Assembly (NCBI RefSeq): GCF_000744095.1
Contig: NZ_JQLI01000008.1
Coordinates: 1,674,001-1,738,000, forward strand
Origin: Cupriavidus necator A5-1
GTDB lineage: Bacteria > Pseudomonadota > Gammaproteobacteria > Burkholderiales > Burkholderiaceae
DNA length: 64,000 nucleotides
Direction of reading: 5' to 3'
Shown here: piece by piece, positions 63,484 to 64,000 of the stretch
How positions within the stretch are numbered: the first letter of the stretch is position 1
Layout: each line of letters begins with the position of its first letter
Made by a program: the position numbers and the translations under genes
The notes under the pieces: generated by a model
Seen by the model: only the letters and a program-made list of their open reading frames with translations
Database searches by the model: none
What the model was told of the DNA's origin: nothing

Positions 63484-64000
63484 ATGATCGCAATCACGCT
63501 GCCGGATGGGTCCCGCCGCGAGTTTCCCGGCCCGGTGACGGTTGCCGAAGTGGCGCAGAGCATCGGGTCCGGCCTGGCCAAGGCCGCGCTTGCCGGCAAG
63601 GTCGATGGCAAGCTGGTCGATACGAGCTTCAAAATCGACGGTGATGTGGGGCTGGCCATCGTCACGGACAAGGACGCCGACGGCGTCGACGTGATCCGCC
63701 ACTCCACGGCGCACTTGCTGGCCTACGCGGTCAAGGAGCTGTATCCGGACGCGCAGGTGACGATCGGCCCGGTGATCGAAAACGGCTTCTACTACGACTT
63801 CGCCTACAAGCGTCCCTTCACGCCCGAAGATCTGGCCGCCATCGAGAAGAAGATGACGGAGCTCGCCCGCAAGGACGAGAAGGTCGTGCGCGAAGTGTGG
63901 AATCGCGACGAAGCCGTGGCGCTGTTCGAGTCGATGGGCGAGAAGTATAAGGCCGAGATCATCGCCTCGATCCCGGCTGACCAGGAAATCGGCCTGTACC
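63484..64000 (+). CDS. thrS: Threonyl-tRNA synthetase (5' part, runs off the window)
   Basis: The first 172 residues are present. An N-terminal TGS domain ([42 protein letters not shown]) is followed by the start of the editing domain with [18 protein letters not shown] and [22 protein letters not shown], both diagnostic. It charges tRNA-Thr. The 181 bases between the attenuator and the ATG hold no other gene that I can see. Confidence 0.96.
   Translation, partial: MIAITLPDGSRREFPGPVTVAEVAQSIGSGLAKAALAGKVDGKLVDTSFKIDGDVGLAIVTDKDADGVDVIRHSTAHLLAYAVKELYPDAQVTIGPVIENGFYYDFAYKRPFTPEDLAAIEKKMTELARKDEKVVREVWNRDEAVALFESMGEKYKAEIIASIPADQEIGLY

Overview
The window is a 64 kb stretch of a GC-rich betaproteobacterial chromosome. 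Gene content and order point to Burkholderiaceae, most probably Cupriavidus (Ralstonia eutropha group). The reasons are Bug/TctC binding proteins, a lipase with its LifO foldase, and the run CoA-transferase - 3-hydroxybutyrate dehydrogenase - alpha/beta hydrolase - RidA - relA - tRNA-Val - thrS, which I recall as the order around the second 3HB-oligomer hydrolase of C. necator H16. No phage, CRISPR or replication origin is visible.

Layout. 1-3.1 kb: SulP anion transporter converging on an orphan Bug protein. 2.1-10.0 kb (minus): a catabolic operon with a split UxaA-type lyase, a GntR/UTRA regulator, an Ldh2-type hydroxyacid dehydrogenase, a fused indolepyruvate:ferredoxin oxidoreductase and the Bug protein. 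10.2-17.9 kb (plus, divergent): two unknown related proteins, a quinone-oxidoreductase-like MDR, a TauD-family dioxygenase, the transhydrogenase PntAA-PntAB-PntB, an SDR and an aminoglycoside-phosphotransferase-fold kinase. Matching operator-like sites lie in both divergent promoters. 18-25.4 kb: a Crp/Fnr regulator among small envelope and stress genes and a SYLF-PPK2 pair; three promoters carry FNR-like boxes at class II spacing. 25.4-30.9 kb: a gene graveyard with a frameshifted glutamate-synthase-like gene, a truncated GXGXG protein, a porin split by an IS607-family element (TnpA plus TnpB) and the tail of an N-formylglutamate amidohydrolase.

30.9-48.6 kb: mixed housekeeping and metabolic genes: FAD-linked oxidase, DUF2069, WrbA, YihY, DUF962, a hydrolase with MetY, a CBS protein, an MFS-acyltransferase fusion, GST, AroC, an MFS carrier, LhgO with its FadR-type regulator, a YcgR/PilZ brake behind a sigma-28-type promoter, and lipase plus foldase. 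48.7-55.3 kb: ETF:ubiquinone oxidoreductase and a divergent SDR sharing a TetR-like operator, then a TRAP transporter and a thioesterase. 55.3-60.8 kb: PAS-LuxR regulator, CoA-transferase A/B, DGC and DUF411 metal proteins, 3-hydroxybutyrate dehydrogenase, hydrolase and RidA, together a 3HB/PHB mobilisation set. 60.8-64 kb: relA, tRNA-Val(GAC), a Thr-rich leader peptide with terminator, and the start of thrS.

The most notable items are the threonine leader/attenuator before thrS, the TnpB element with a relocated-glutamate active site and a visible omega-RNA-like hairpin train, the FNR-box set linking the Crp/Fnr regulator to SYLF-PPK2, and the paired GntR-controlled divergent operons of unknown substrate. 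All family calls are from reading the translations; no database search was run.
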